A stretch of DNA of 64,000 nt, taken from assembly GCA_026005135.1 (NCBI GenBank), contig BPKM01000002.1, positions 186,001 through 250,000 of the forward strand, in the 5' to 3' direction. Every line of letters begins with the position of its first letter. Positions within the stretch are counted from its first letter, which is position 1. Both the position numbers and the translations under genes were made by a program. The notes under the pieces were generated by a model, which saw nothing but the letters and a program-made list of their open reading frames with translations, was not told the DNA's origin and ran no database searches. Below are positions 8,871 through 17,509 of this stretch, in pieces. Source of the stretch: Leptospiraceae bacterium. GTDB taxonomy: Bacteria > Spirochaetota > Leptospiria > Leptospirales > Leptonemataceae.

Positions 8871-10649
8871 TTAAACGATATTTCCATAGTGAAACTGAAA
8901 TTCTTCTTCTGTTAACTCTAAATCTCCAATAGATAATTCTCCCTGTTCCATTTTATAAGCTATTGTATAAGCTGTTGCATAAGCATCGCGAATAATTTCT
9001 TTAATTTTCTTTTTATGCATTAATTTTCTTTTTGATTCATCATATTCTAATTCTATTATATCTTCTGGATTTAATATATATTGATGTTTATCTCTTAAAT
9101 CTTTAAATAGTATTAATAAGATATGTTCACACTTCTTAATATAATTTAACATAGCTTTATATGCTTCTTTTGCAGATTTGATTCTTCTTTTTTCATAATA
9201 GTCTAACTTTTTTTGATAATCAAGGGAATTTTTATCAGCAAATTCATCATTTTTTATATTTAGATATTCATTATAATCTTCGTAATATTTCCTAAAATAT
9301 TCATAAATTTTTCTAAAGGTTTCGTATAAGATAGACATATCGTCTTTTAAGCTTACTCGTACCCCATTACGTATAAAAGAATTGATCTGAATTTTATTGG
9401 TTAAAAAAATAAATCCAAATTGATCATCAAAAAAGTTTAACAATAAATAAGATAGAAATAATTTATCACGATATGAAATATTTTTAAACTCATCCTTAGG
9501 ATCGTACATTTGTTTTAATTTCTCAATAGGATACAAATTAATAAAACGTAAACCAAATTGGTAAATTTTATTATGAATTCGTTCTTTTTTTTCTTCTTCT
9601 GATTCTTCTTGAGTATTGGTTTGAGAATTTTCTTTTTCTTTTATATTATTTTGATTATTTTGAGCTTCAACTTTCTTTTGTACTGCTTCTTTAGAAGTAT
9701 TACCTATATTACCCAATGCTTCTAATTTTACATCTTTAAAATCCTGTAATTTATTGGGATCGATTTTATCTTCCAGATTGATTCCAATCATTTCTTCGAA
9801 CAAATCTGTAAAAGGTTCTAATTTTTTTCTTTCTAAATATTGAGCTATTAGAACAAATCGTGGATAAGTTTTATCCATTAAGATATACCAGCTTTCCTGA
9901 ATTCTTTTCTTTTTATTTTTATAAAGAGTTGGTTGTTTTTTCTGTAAATTTTGTTGAATATCAATACAATCTAATAAAAGTTTTAATGTTAATTCTCTAA
10001 AAGGTTGAATCACATATAATTTTCTTAAAAATGCAAATACTGGAATACGAATTAAATCTATTGTAAGTATATCACCACTATTCGTATAAGAAGAAGTTAA
10101 ATCTGATAGTTGTTTTCTATCATATAATAAATAAACTCTTTTTAATAATTCCAGATATAAAGGAGTATAACTTTTTTTAAAAACTTCTAAAAATTTTGGA
10201 TCCGATAAAAATTCCGTTGCAAGAATATTACATTCTAAAATAGACTTTTTAAATTCTAAATTTAAAAACGATAAAAATGATGGTTTTAAATAATCTTTAT
10301 TAAAAAACGTAATTCCTTTTAACCATAATTGCATTTTTAAAGAAAAAATTGCCATAGGAGAAGAAGCTTTTTTTAAAATTGCCTCTCTTTTTACCTTTTC
10401 TCTCGCAATACGTTCTGCTTCTTTTAACTTTTCTTCCCGATAAATCTGAGAAGGTAATTTTCTTTCTTCCTGAATTATTTTAGGAGATCTTAATTTAGCC
10501 TCATTTTCTAAATTTTTTTTGACAATATTTTCTTTTAATACCTGTCCCCCTTTTTCTCTAAAGCGCTGAAATAATTTTTTTCTTTCTTCTTCATCTAATT
10601 CATCAGCGCCAATTGCTTTTCTGGTTTTATCAAATTCAAATTCATCCAT
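8871..10649 (-). CDS. Large conserved-looking hypothetical protein
   Basis: A 592-residue soluble protein. The first 100 residues are charged and helical (AERIAREKVKREAILKKA). The middle is a helical domain, followed by a low-complexity acidic linker rich in Asn, Gln and Glu at about residues 335-360. The C-terminal half is Tyr/Phe-rich and helical (YEYFRKYYEDYNEYL, IIRDAYATAYTIAYKME). No signal peptide or membrane helix is visible. I do not recognise it with certainty; spirochaete genomes contain a family of large helical unknowns (DUF5312) that it could belong to. It is immediately upstream of prmA (3-bp gap). Confidence 0.6.
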   Translation of the reverse strand: MDEFEFDKTRKAIGADELDEEERKKLFQRFREKGGQVLKENIVKKNLENEAKLRSPKIIQEERKLPSQIYREEKLKEAERIAREKVKREAILKKASSPMAIFSLKMQLWLKGITFFNKDYLKPSFLSFLNLEFKKSILECNILATEFLSDPKFLEVFKKSYTPLYLELLKRVYLLYDRKQLSDLTSSYTNSGDILTIDLIRIPVFAFLRKLYVIQPFRELTLKLLLDCIDIQQNLQKKQPTLYKNKKKRIQESWYILMDKTYPRFVLIAQYLERKKLEPFTDLFEEMIGINLEDKIDPNKLQDFKDVKLEALGNIGNTSKEAVQKKVEAQNNQNNIKEKENSQTNTQEESEEEKKERIHNKIYQFGLRFINLYPIEKLKQMYDPKDEFKNISYRDKLFLSYLLLNFFDDQFGFIFLTNKIQINSFIRNGVRVSLKDDMSILYETFRKIYEYFRKYYEDYNEYLNIKNDEFADKNSLDYQKKLDYYEKRRIKSAKEAYKAMLNYIKKCEHILLILFKDLRDKHQYILNPEDIIELEYDESKRKLMHKKKIKEIIRDAYATAYTIAYKMEQGELSIGDLELTEEEFQFHYGNIV

Positions 10650-10720
10650 AATAAATTATTTATTTTTTTGAATATATTTTCTAAGTTGTATTTTAATTAT
10701 CAATAAAAAAAATATCAATT

Positions 10721-11092
10721 ATGACAGAAAATCAAATAAAAAATTATATTAAAAAGGAATTTAAAAAAATACCAGATTCTAAATTATTGGGAATCATTTA
10801 TTTTGGTTCAAGGGTTAAATTTACACCCGAAGAATTAAAAGAAATTTCTAAAAACTCAGATTATGACATTGGTATTATATATGATGGGGAAGTTCCAGAT
10901 TTTGAATCTCCCGAAGATTGGGATTTATTCCTATGGTCTAAGGAAAAATGGTTAAAAGGATTTGCATTACAGGTAGAATTAGCCCGATATGCAAAAATTT
11001 TATATGATCCAGAAAAAATTATTCATAAACAATTTAAAATGATTCAAGAAAAAATCTTACCACACTGGTTAGGTTATTTAAAAAATTTTTAA
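10721..11092 (+). CDS. Nucleotidyltransferase-fold protein (MNT-like)
   Basis: A 123-residue protein with the minimal pol-beta nucleotidyltransferase signature: IIYFGSRVKF (GS motif), then SDYDIGIIYDG (DxD-type metal ligands), and a third candidate acid at ELARY. Small MNT proteins often pair with HEPN proteins as toxin-antitoxin modules or AMPylating antitoxins. No HEPN partner is adjacent: the next gene is the broken chemoreceptor and the previous one is divergent. It is probably a stand-alone member. Confidence 0.7.
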   Translation: MTENQIKNYIKKEFKKIPDSKLLGIIYFGSRVKFTPEELKEISKNSDYDIGIIYDGEVPDFESPEDWDLFLWSKEKWLKGFALQVELARYAKILYDPEKIIHKQFKMIQEKILPHWLGYLKNF

Positions 11093-11539
11093 AAATAATT
11101 CAAGGTACATTAAATAATTAGAAATTTTTGCTTAACGAACTATTAAGTTTTTTAATTGATTTTATTTATATTTAAATTAATTTGAAATTAAATTAAATTA
11201 TGTTACAAGAAAATAAAACTTTATATTTAGCAAATTACTTACGAATACTATTAAGTTTATTATTTTATATTTCTGCTACTATTGCAACGCAAACGGCTAC
11301 TTATTTAGAAGCTTTAAGTTATTTTATTGCTTCTACATTAATGTTAGTATGGGGCATTATTTTATTTATTTTAATAAAAAAGAATAAAACAAAAAAATGG
11401 TTTTCTACATTTACTATTTTTTTTGATTTATTTCTAATTTATGGTGTATTTACAGCATATATATATCAAAGTACTGAATTTGCAGTTAATTTTTGGAGAG
11501 TCCCACCTTTTTTTATACCTATACCACTATAATTTTCTA

Positions 11540-12632
11540 AAGTCAACTACTATTTATAATACAAAAATTTTCTGTCATAAGGCTATTGAGCTCATTTCGA
11601 TACATTTCTATATTTTTAAAAAATTGTATACAACTATCTCTAAATGCATCAAAACTCTCATAATATTTATTATAAAGAATTTTCTTTTTAAAAAATTTCC
11701 ATAATCTTTCAATAAGATTCAAGTTTGGTGAATATGGTGGTAAGTAAGATATTTTTACTCGTGAATTTTGTTTTAAATATTCTTGTATTAATTTGCTTCT
11801 ATTATATCTCGCATTATCTAATATTAAAATAATATTTCCTTTCTTCTGTTTATATTGTAATTCATCTATCAAACTTATTAAAACCTCTGAATTAACTTTC
11901 TGGGCTTCCTTGATGACTACTTCCTTTGTTTCTACATTATATGCCCCCTTTATATTAATTCCCTTCCTTCCTGTATTAGATAAAATGTTTTTCTCTTTTC
12001 CTTTCTTTATCCAACCATAAGATGGCATCGAATTATGAATTACGTGAACTGCATCTACAAAATATATCTGGTCCTCTTCTGATTTAGAAGCTTTTAAAAA
12101 CTTATATTTTTCCATAAATCTCTCTTGTTTTTCTTTATCTGCTTTGGCTGGTATCTGTTTTGTCTTTTTATAAACATAACCCATTTTATGTAAAAGTTTC
12201 CTTACACCCTCTAAACTATAATATATTCCAAATCGCTTTTTAATATATTCTCTTATTTCTTTGATAGTTGTATATACTTTCTGACTTAAATGCTCGTCTA
12301 ATTCTTGAATTTGTTCTTCATTTAAAAAAGGTATTTTCCCTTGATAGTTATCTTCTATGAGACCTTCTATCCCTTTTTCTCTATAACGCTTTATATAATT
12401 TCTTATTGTAGTTTCATCTAACAATAATATATGAGCAACTTGCTCGTAAGTATATCCATCATTGAGTAGTAATATTGCTTTTAATCTATCTGCTATCTTT
12501 TTATTTTTAATTGCTCTATGCTGTTTTTTTATAATATCTTTTTGTTCTTCTGTTAGAAAATTTGCCTTCATTAATAGCTTCCTTTTTTAAAATAATAAAT
12601 TATATTTTTTCTATTAAAATAATCAACTACTT
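11540..12632 (-). mobile_element. IS630-family insertion sequence
   Basis: The element carries one transposase and splits the chemoreceptor gene. Imperfect terminal inverted repeats can be aligned: AAGTCAACTACTATTT at 11540 against AAGTAGTTGATTATTT read inward from 12632. The 9-mer TCAACTACT also occurs directly at 11543-11551 and 12623-12631. A TA precedes the left end (11538-11539), as expected for IS630, but no TA follows the right end, so the exact boundaries are uncertain by about 10 bp. Confidence 0.75.
11543..12571 (-). CDS. IS630-family transposase
   Basis: A 342-residue transposase. The N-terminal 130 residues hold two helix-turn-helix units (YTYEQVAHILLLDETTIRNY and the winged KRFGIYYSLEGVRKLLHKM). 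The catalytic domain has the DDE triad: D173 in YFVDAVHV, D252 in ILILDNARYN and E288 in NLNLIERLWKFFKK. The length is normal and the frame intact, so the element may be active. A ribosome site AGGAAG lies 8 bp before the ATG. The stop codon falls inside the left terminal repeat. Confidence 0.93.
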   Translation of the reverse strand: MKANFLTEEQKDIIKKQHRAIKNKKIADRLKAILLLNDGYTYEQVAHILLLDETTIRNYIKRYREKGIEGLIEDNYQGKIPFLNEEQIQELDEHLSQKVYTTIKEIREYIKKRFGIYYSLEGVRKLLHKMGYVYKKTKQIPAKADKEKQERFMEKYKFLKASKSEEDQIYFVDAVHVIHNSMPSYGWIKKGKEKNILSNTGRKGINIKGAYNVETKEVVIKEAQKVNSEVLISLIDELQYKQKKGNIILILDNARYNRSKLIQEYLKQNSRVKISYLPPYSPNLNLIERLWKFFKKKILYNKYYESFDAFRDSCIQFFKNIEMYRNELNSLMTENFCIINSS

Positions 12633-13954
12633 TTTCTTTCTTTATCAGAAATTCCAAGTTGTTTTGGTATATTATACCAGTAATCTATATTATTTTATCA
12701 TCTTTTTTAATTCAAAGTATTAGAGTTTATATAATCACCAATGTATTTATATTTACTGGTTATTTTATTCTTGCCTTACATACCCATTTTATGGGTGTAG
12801 AATAGTCATTTCAAGGACCATTTGGTATAGAATATAAAAAAGCATCATTAGTTTATTTTATTGTAATTTTAATTTTCTATTTTATTATATCATTTTTTTC
12901 CATCAAATTAACACAAATTATATTTCAATTAAATGATAATCTCAAAAAAGAAGCGATAAAAACACAAAATAGTTTAGAACAATTAGAAAAAACTTTCGTC
13001 TCAATAAAACAAACAACTGAAGAAATCCATCAATATTTATCTTTTACAAAAAAATTTACAGAACAATTAGAAATGGAAATGCAGGATCAAAGTACCTCTG
13101 TAGAAGAAATATCTGCTACCTTAGAAGAATTATCTGCATCGATTCAGCAATCAAAAGGTAATTTAAATATAGTTTTTGATAAAATCTCCTTTTTCGAAAA
13201 CGAATCTAAACAGCTAAAAAATATTTTAAATTCTGTTAAATCATCTATTTTAGATATAAAAAAAGAAGTAGAAAAGATAGAAGAAGGTTTAAACACAACA
13301 CAATCCTCTATTGATAGTTTAAAAGATATGAATCAACAATTAGCGACATCATTTGAAAAGGTGTTTGATGTTACATCAATTCTATCCGAAATAGCAGATC
13401 GAACTAATTTGCTTGCCTTAAATGCTTCTATAGAAGCAGCAAGAGCAGGTGACGCTGGTAAAGGTTTTGGTGTTGTTGCTTCAGAAATTAATAAACTTGC
13501 AGATAAATCATTGGAAAATGCAAAAAATATAGAGCAAATTATTAAAGAAAATGCATCAATTTTAGAAAAAAATTCAGAAAATATGCAAAAAACAGAAAAA
13601 GAATTATATATCTTATCGAAAAATATTCAAAAAACTATTGAATTTTTTTATGATTTAACAAAACAATTAGAAAATCAAATTACTATCAATAGTCGTTTTA
13701 TAGAAGAAATCAGTCATCTTCAAAAAATAAGTAATGAAACTAAAACCATTTTTAATGAACAAGTTACAGGTGTTGAACAAGTTTCTCAGACAATCCAAAA
13801 CATAGAAAAAATTACTCTTAATTTAGTACAACGTTCTAATGAATTAAATCAAAGAATTCAAAAATTATACGAAATAGCTGAAAATCTAAAAAAATTAGCG
13901 AATTAATATATTAAATTAGTTTGACGTAGTGTATATATAAGATAAAAAATTTTT

Positions 13955-14902
13955 ATGAATCCTATTCAAAATATTGCGGTGATTGGTGCAGGTGCAGTTG
14001 GTGGATTTTATGGATCAAAATTACAAAAAGCAGGTTATAACGTTCAATATTATTCCCATTATCTTAAAAGCTCTAAATTAAAAATCAAAAGTATATGGGG
14101 AAATTACGAAATTCCTATTAAAGTTTATCAAAATACAAAAGAAATGCAACCATCAGATTTAATTATTGTAAGTACAAAATTATCACCAGATATTAATATT
14201 TATAAACTAATATATCCTATAATAAAAGAAAATAGTATTATTTTATTTTTACAAAATGGAATCAATCAGGAAGAAAAATTTTATCAAGCTATTAAGAAAG
14301 ATAAAAATATTTATAAATTAAATCCTGTTATTCTTGGTGGACTTGCTTTTACTTGTATTAATCGAGTTTCTCCATCAGAAATTCATCATATCGATTATGG
14401 TAAAATAAAAATAGGCGCGCTATTAAAAGAACATCACAAGATAGCAAAAGAAATTGTTGCAATATTTCAAAATGCTGGAATAGAAACAGAATTTACTTTA
14501 AATTTAAGAAAAGCTCGCTGGGAAAAACTACTCTGGAATATTGCTTTTAATACTTTATCTGTATTAGGTAATAAAGCAACAACAGAAGAATTAATTTTTT
14601 CTCCATATACCGAAGAATTAGCAACTCTCTTAATGAAAGAAATCATAAAAATTGCTGAATACGAAAAAAATTCTCCTGGTAAAAAATTAGTTAAAGAGAT
14701 GATAGAAAGAACAAAAAAAATGAAGCCATATAAAACATCTATGTTAATTGATTATGAAAATAAAAAACCCATGGAAATTGAAGCTATCGTTGGAGAACCT
14801 TTACATTTAGCAAAAAAATATAAAATCGAAACACCCTATTTAAAATTTTGCTATAATTTATTAAAATTTCTTGATGAACAAAACAGAAAAAATATCGTCT
14901 AA
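13955..14902 (+). CDS. panE: 2-dehydropantoate 2-reductase
   Basis: A 315-residue ketopantoate reductase family protein. The N-terminal Rossmann fold begins with IAVIGAGAVGGFYGSKL. The family core follows with LIIVSTKL, ILFLQNGIN, and the C-terminal helical domain with RKARWEKLLWNIAFN, which carries the conserved Lys and Asn. It reduces 2-dehydropantoate to pantoate with NADPH for coenzyme A synthesis. Paralogous ketopantoate-reductase-like proteins with other substrates exist, so the gene symbol is likely, not certain. The gene downstream begins 6 bp after the stop. Confidence 0.82.
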   Translation: MNPIQNIAVIGAGAVGGFYGSKLQKAGYNVQYYSHYLKSSKLKIKSIWGNYEIPIKVYQNTKEMQPSDLIIVSTKLSPDINIYKLIYPIIKENSIILFLQNGINQEEKFYQAIKKDKNIYKLNPVILGGLAFTCINRVSPSEIHHIDYGKIKIGALLKEHHKIAKEIVAIFQNAGIETEFTLNLRKARWEKLLWNIAFNTLSVLGNKATTEELIFSPYTEELATLLMKEIIKIAEYEKNSPGKKLVKEMIERTKKMKPYKTSMLIDYENKKPMEIEAIVGEPLHLAKKYKIETPYLKFCYNLLKFLDEQNRKNIV

Positions 14903-14908
14903 TTTAGT

Positions 14909-15220
14909 ATGAAAAGAATAAAACATTTGATTTTTACAATATTAATAATCATCAACTTTTCCCTATATTCTCAGGAAAAAGAAATAATTGGTCTTGTAAA
15001 AAAAGAACAAATCAACCAGAAAAATATATTAGTATTCATCATAGAAAATAAAGAAAGATACGAAGTTACTGGTAAATTAGCTTCTTTTATTGAATCATTT
15101 TATAATAATCAAAAGATTAAAGTTTTAGGTAAAATTACTCCATATTCCGACGAAGAAAAAAAAGAAAAAAAATTAGATGGCCAGATAGAAATAAAAGAGA
15201 TTATTGTAACAATACAATAA
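14909..15220 (+). CDS. Small exported protein of unknown function
   Basis: A 103-residue protein with an N-terminal signal peptide (about 22 residues, basic then hydrophobic, ending FSLYSQ). The mature part is short and lysine/glutamate-rich with alternating hydrophobic residues (ILVFIIENKERYEVTG, KIKVLGKITPY, IEIKEIIVTI), which suggests a small beta-barrel such as an OB fold. It is transcribed with panE (6-bp gap). I know no homologue. The GC-rich repeat begins 13 bp after its stop. Confidence 0.6.
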   Translation: MKRIKHLIFTILIIINFSLYSQEKEIIGLVKKEQINQKNILVFIIENKERYEVTGKLASFIESFYNNQKIKVLGKITPYSDEEKKEKKLDGQIEIKEIIVTIQ

Positions 15221-15233
15221 AAACGAATATTAT

Positions 15234-15363
15234 TGGGCGTGCCCCCGACTTCGTAATACTTCGTCGGGGTCGGGCTGCTACGGGCTTCGCTATCGCTTCG
15301 GCAATCCTTTCGCTTCGCTCAAGGCAGTGCTGGGCTTCGCCCACCCTTCGCATCCCTCACGCA
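15234..15363. repeat. GC-rich interspersed repeat with nested hairpins
   Basis: About 130 bp of roughly 60% G+C in an AT-rich genome. It contains GGGCGTGCCC, a stem CCCCGAC / GTCGGGG around a short loop, several CGCTTCG-type repeats, and GGGCTTCGCCC, and ends with ATCCCTCACGCA. The pattern (GGGCGTGCC...GGGTCGGGC...ATCCCT-ACGCA) resembles a repeat family I recall from Bacteroidota genomes; this is from memory and not checked. It lies between the 3' ends of two convergent genes and supplies the last codon and stop of gmhB. It encodes no protein. Confidence 0.7.
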
Positions 15364-15887
15364 TATTTTATAATAAATTCTGCTGCTTCGTTTAAATTAT
15401 TTACTATCTTTAATAAATTTTTTGGTTTATCTTTTAGCTCTTTTTCTTTATTCTGAATTAAAATACCTTTAATATTATAAGGTTCAGCAGATAAAATGTC
15501 TCTTAAAGAATCCCCTATAATCCAGCTTTGATTTATATCTATTTCTTTATAATGATTTAATGCTTGTTGTATTAAACCTGGTTTTGGTTTTCTACAATTA
15601 CATTGATCTTCCTCAGTATGAGGACAAAAAAATATATCTTTAATATGAATTTCATAAGCTCGAAGTAGTTCCAGTATTCTTTTATTTACTTTATGCATAT
15701 CTTCTTCTGTATAGTAACCTCTACCAATACCAGATTGATTCGTAACAATTATAAATTCAAAACCATGATTTTTTAACAATTTTAAACCCTCTATTACAAA
15801 AGGTAAGATACGAACCTGCTCAGGATCAGATAAATAACCCGGATCATAATTAATTGTATTATCTCTATCTAAAAAAACTACTTTCAT
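15357..15887 (-). CDS. gmhB: D-glycero-D-manno-heptose 1,7-bisphosphate 7-phosphatase
   Basis: A 176-residue HAD phosphatase. The nucleophile motif is FLDRDNTINYDPGYL at residues 5-19, motif II is IIVTNQSGIGRG, and the zinc-binding loop FFCPHTEEDQCNCRKPKPG has the family Cys/His ligands. Motif III is WIIGDSLRDILSA. It removes the 7-phosphate in ADP-heptose synthesis for lipopolysaccharide core, or acts in the analogous GDP-heptose route. The C-terminus ends inside the GC-rich repeat, so the final residues may have been altered by its insertion. queC lies 4 bp upstream on the same strand. Confidence 0.88.
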   Translation of the reverse strand: MKVVFLDRDNTINYDPGYLSDPEQVRILPFVIEGLKLLKNHGFEFIIVTNQSGIGRGYYTEEDMHKVNKRILELLRAYEIHIKDIFFCPHTEEDQCNCRKPKPGLIQQALNHYKEIDINQSWIIGDSLRDILSAEPYNIKGILIQNKEKELKDKPKNLLKIVNNLNEAAEFIIKYA

Positions 15888-15891
15888 AGTA

Positions 15892-16581
15892 TTAAAATAA
15901 TAAATTAAACTTTTTAATTAAAGGATCTTCTATGCCTAATTCTTTAAATCCTTTTATTCTTATCTGGCAACTATCACATTTTAAGCATGGTTTTCCTTGA
16001 GAATCTGCCTGATAACAGCTTGACGTTAAACTATAATCAACTCCTAATTCTAAACCTAACTTAATAATTTCGAATTTTTTTTTATTTATTAATGGAGCAT
16101 GAATTTTTAAAGTATTTCCCAATACCCCCATCTTAGTACCTAAATTTGCTGTTTTTTCAAAAGAAGAAATAAATTCTGGCCTACAATCTGGATAACCAGA
16201 ATAATCCAATGCATTAGCTCCTATAAATATATGCTTTATATCTCTTGATTCTGCAAATGCAACACCATAGGATAAAAATAGCAAATTTCTTGCTGGAACA
16301 TATGTAATAGGAATTTCATCATCAATGGTTCTATTTTCTGGAACTTTCAAATTTTTATCTACTAAGGCTGTCTTTTTAAAAATTTCACTTTGTATGGTAA
16401 CAATTAAATGTTCCTTTGCATTTAAATGTCTTGTATGATATTTAGCAAGTTCTAATTCATATTTATGCTTTTGTCCATAATCAAAAGTTAAGGCATATAG
16501 TTCATATTGTTGATTTGCATAATATAAAGTAGTAACCGAATCAATTCCACCACTTAATAAAACAATTGCTGATTCTTTCAT
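15892..16581 (-). CDS. queC: 7-cyano-7-deazaguanine synthase
   Basis: A 229-residue enzyme of the adenine-nucleotide alpha-hydrolase (PP-loop) fold. The ATP-binding loop VLLSGGIDS is at residues 7-15, and LTFDYGQKHKYEL follows. Near the C-terminus the zinc site is SSCYQADSQGKPCLKCDSC. It converts carboxy-deazaguanine to preQ0 using ATP and ammonia. queD lies 15 bp upstream on the same strand, giving a queuosine-precursor pair; queE and folE are not in this window. Confidence 0.94.
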   Translation of the reverse strand: MKESAIVLLSGGIDSVTTLYYANQQYELYALTFDYGQKHKYELELAKYHTRHLNAKEHLIVTIQSEIFKKTALVDKNLKVPENRTIDDEIPITYVPARNLLFLSYGVAFAESRDIKHIFIGANALDYSGYPDCRPEFISSFEKTANLGTKMGVLGNTLKIHAPLINKKKFEIIKLGLELGVDYSLTSSCYQADSQGKPCLKCDSCQIRIKGFKELGIEDPLIKKFNLLF

Positions 16582-16595
16582 AAATAAATCCTTTT

Positions 16596-16955
16596 TTAAT
16601 CTCCTGAATATATTGCTCTTGCAGTACAGGTTTCGTGTACAATAATTTGTTTTAAATTGGGAATTTCTGGTTTAATTTTATTCCATAACCAGATAGCAAT
16701 TTGTTCTGATGTGGGATTTTCTAATCCTTTAATTTCGTTTAAAAATCGATGATCTAAAAATTCTTCTACTATAGGTTTTACAATTTTTTTTATATCGCCA
16801 AAATCCATTACCCAATTATAAACAGGATCAAGAGAACCTTCTACATGCACTTCGAAACGAAAGGAATGACCATGTAATCTTTTACATTTATGTCCATCTG
16901 GTAGATTCGGTAAATAATGTGCAGCTTCAAAAGAAAATTCTTTGACAATAATCAT
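16596..16955 (-). CDS. queD: 6-carboxy-5,6,7,8-tetrahydropterin synthase
   Basis: A 119-residue tunnelling-fold enzyme. Zinc ligands are the His of FEAAHYLP and the two in LHGHSF; the catalytic Cys lies in GHKCKR. The C-terminal Glu in VHETCTARA is the conserved substrate anchor. It converts dihydroneopterin triphosphate to 6-carboxytetrahydropterin, the second step to queuosine. The ATG at 16955 (MIIVKEFSF) is the normal start; the frame is open a few codons further to a TTG. It forms an operon with queC and gmhB and is divergent from the zinc-ribbon gene. Confidence 0.93.
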   Translation of the reverse strand: MIIVKEFSFEAAHYLPNLPDGHKCKRLHGHSFRFEVHVEGSLDPVYNWVMDFGDIKKIVKPIVEEFLDHRFLNEIKGLENPTSEQIAIWLWNKIKPEIPNLKQIIVHETCTARAIYSGD

Positions 16956-17001
16956 AAGTTCAAATAAATTCAAAATATCACATTTACCATCAATTTTTAT
17001 T

Positions 17002-17400
17002 ATGTGGGATTATATTATAAAAAACATATTTAAAAAAATGCCAAAAGAAGAGTCATCTGTACATAGTACTAAACCTATTTCTTATATAGAAAGTCATAAA
17101 AAAAATATTATAAATACAAAAGAGGAAGCCCTTTTAAAAAAAATACCATCTGAACCTCCTAAAAAAACATCTTCTAATAAACCAGTAAGAATCCTACATT
17201 GTCCGGTTTGCCATGTTCCTATGATAACAAAAATTTTTCCTTTGTCAAAAATAGAAATAGATGAATGTCCAAAATGTAAAGGTATTTTTTTAGATAAAGG
17301 AGAATTACAGGAAATTATGGGAATAGAAATAGATTTCAGTCAACATAAAGAACCTCTTGTTATTTATTCCCCTAAGGGCATAAATAAAATAGAAGAATAA
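17002..17400 (+). CDS. TFIIB-type zinc-ribbon protein
   Basis: About 132 residues. The first 70 are basic and probably disordered. The C-terminal part has a zinc ribbon, CPVCHVPM at one knuckle and CPKCKGIFLDKGELQEI at the other, matching the zf-TFIIB family of short bacterial proteins. The ATG at 17002 (MWDYIIKNIF) is preferred because the upstream codons overlap the promoter region of queD. The function of this family is not established. Confidence 0.75.
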   Translation: MWDYIIKNIFKKMPKEESSVHSTKPISYIESHKKNIINTKEEALLKKIPSEPPKKTSSNKPVRILHCPVCHVPMITKIFPLSKIEIDECPKCKGIFLDKGELQEIMGIEIDFSQHKEPLVIYSPKGINKIEE

Positions 17401-17509
17401 TGATTGTTATTAATATATTCTTCAAAAATAATTTTTTATTTCTTATCTCTATTAATACAATTTAAAGTAAAAAAATTTACTTATAGTAAAAGAATATAAT
17501 TTTGGTTTT

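Larger units (their letters stand above)
11200..13906 (+). pseudogene. Methyl-accepting chemotaxis protein, interrupted by IS630-type element and a nonsense codon
   Basis: The left part (11200 to about 11535) encodes 110 residues with three membrane helices (ANYLRILLSLLFYISAT...). The right part resumes at about 12650 with more helices ([33 protein letters not shown]), then a coiled coil and the MCP signalling hairpin ([19 protein letters not shown], then [14 protein letters not shown]). Between them sits the IS630-type transposase on the opposite strand. Independently, the right part has an in-frame TAG at 12803-12805 (after HFMGVE). A C-terminal fragment could still start at ATG 13073 and would encode a 277-residue soluble signalling domain. 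The parent gene was a membrane chemoreceptor without a visible HAMP or periplasmic domain. No che genes are nearby. Confidence 0.85.

Noticed and set aside
10721..11092. MNT-HEPN toxin-antitoxin pair
   Set aside because: No HEPN protein lies on either side.
11538..12644. TA target duplication flanking the IS630 element
   Set aside because: A TA precedes the left end, but the right end as aligned by the terminal repeats lacks one; moving the ends to a TA at 12643 breaks the repeat alignment and the chemoreceptor frame.
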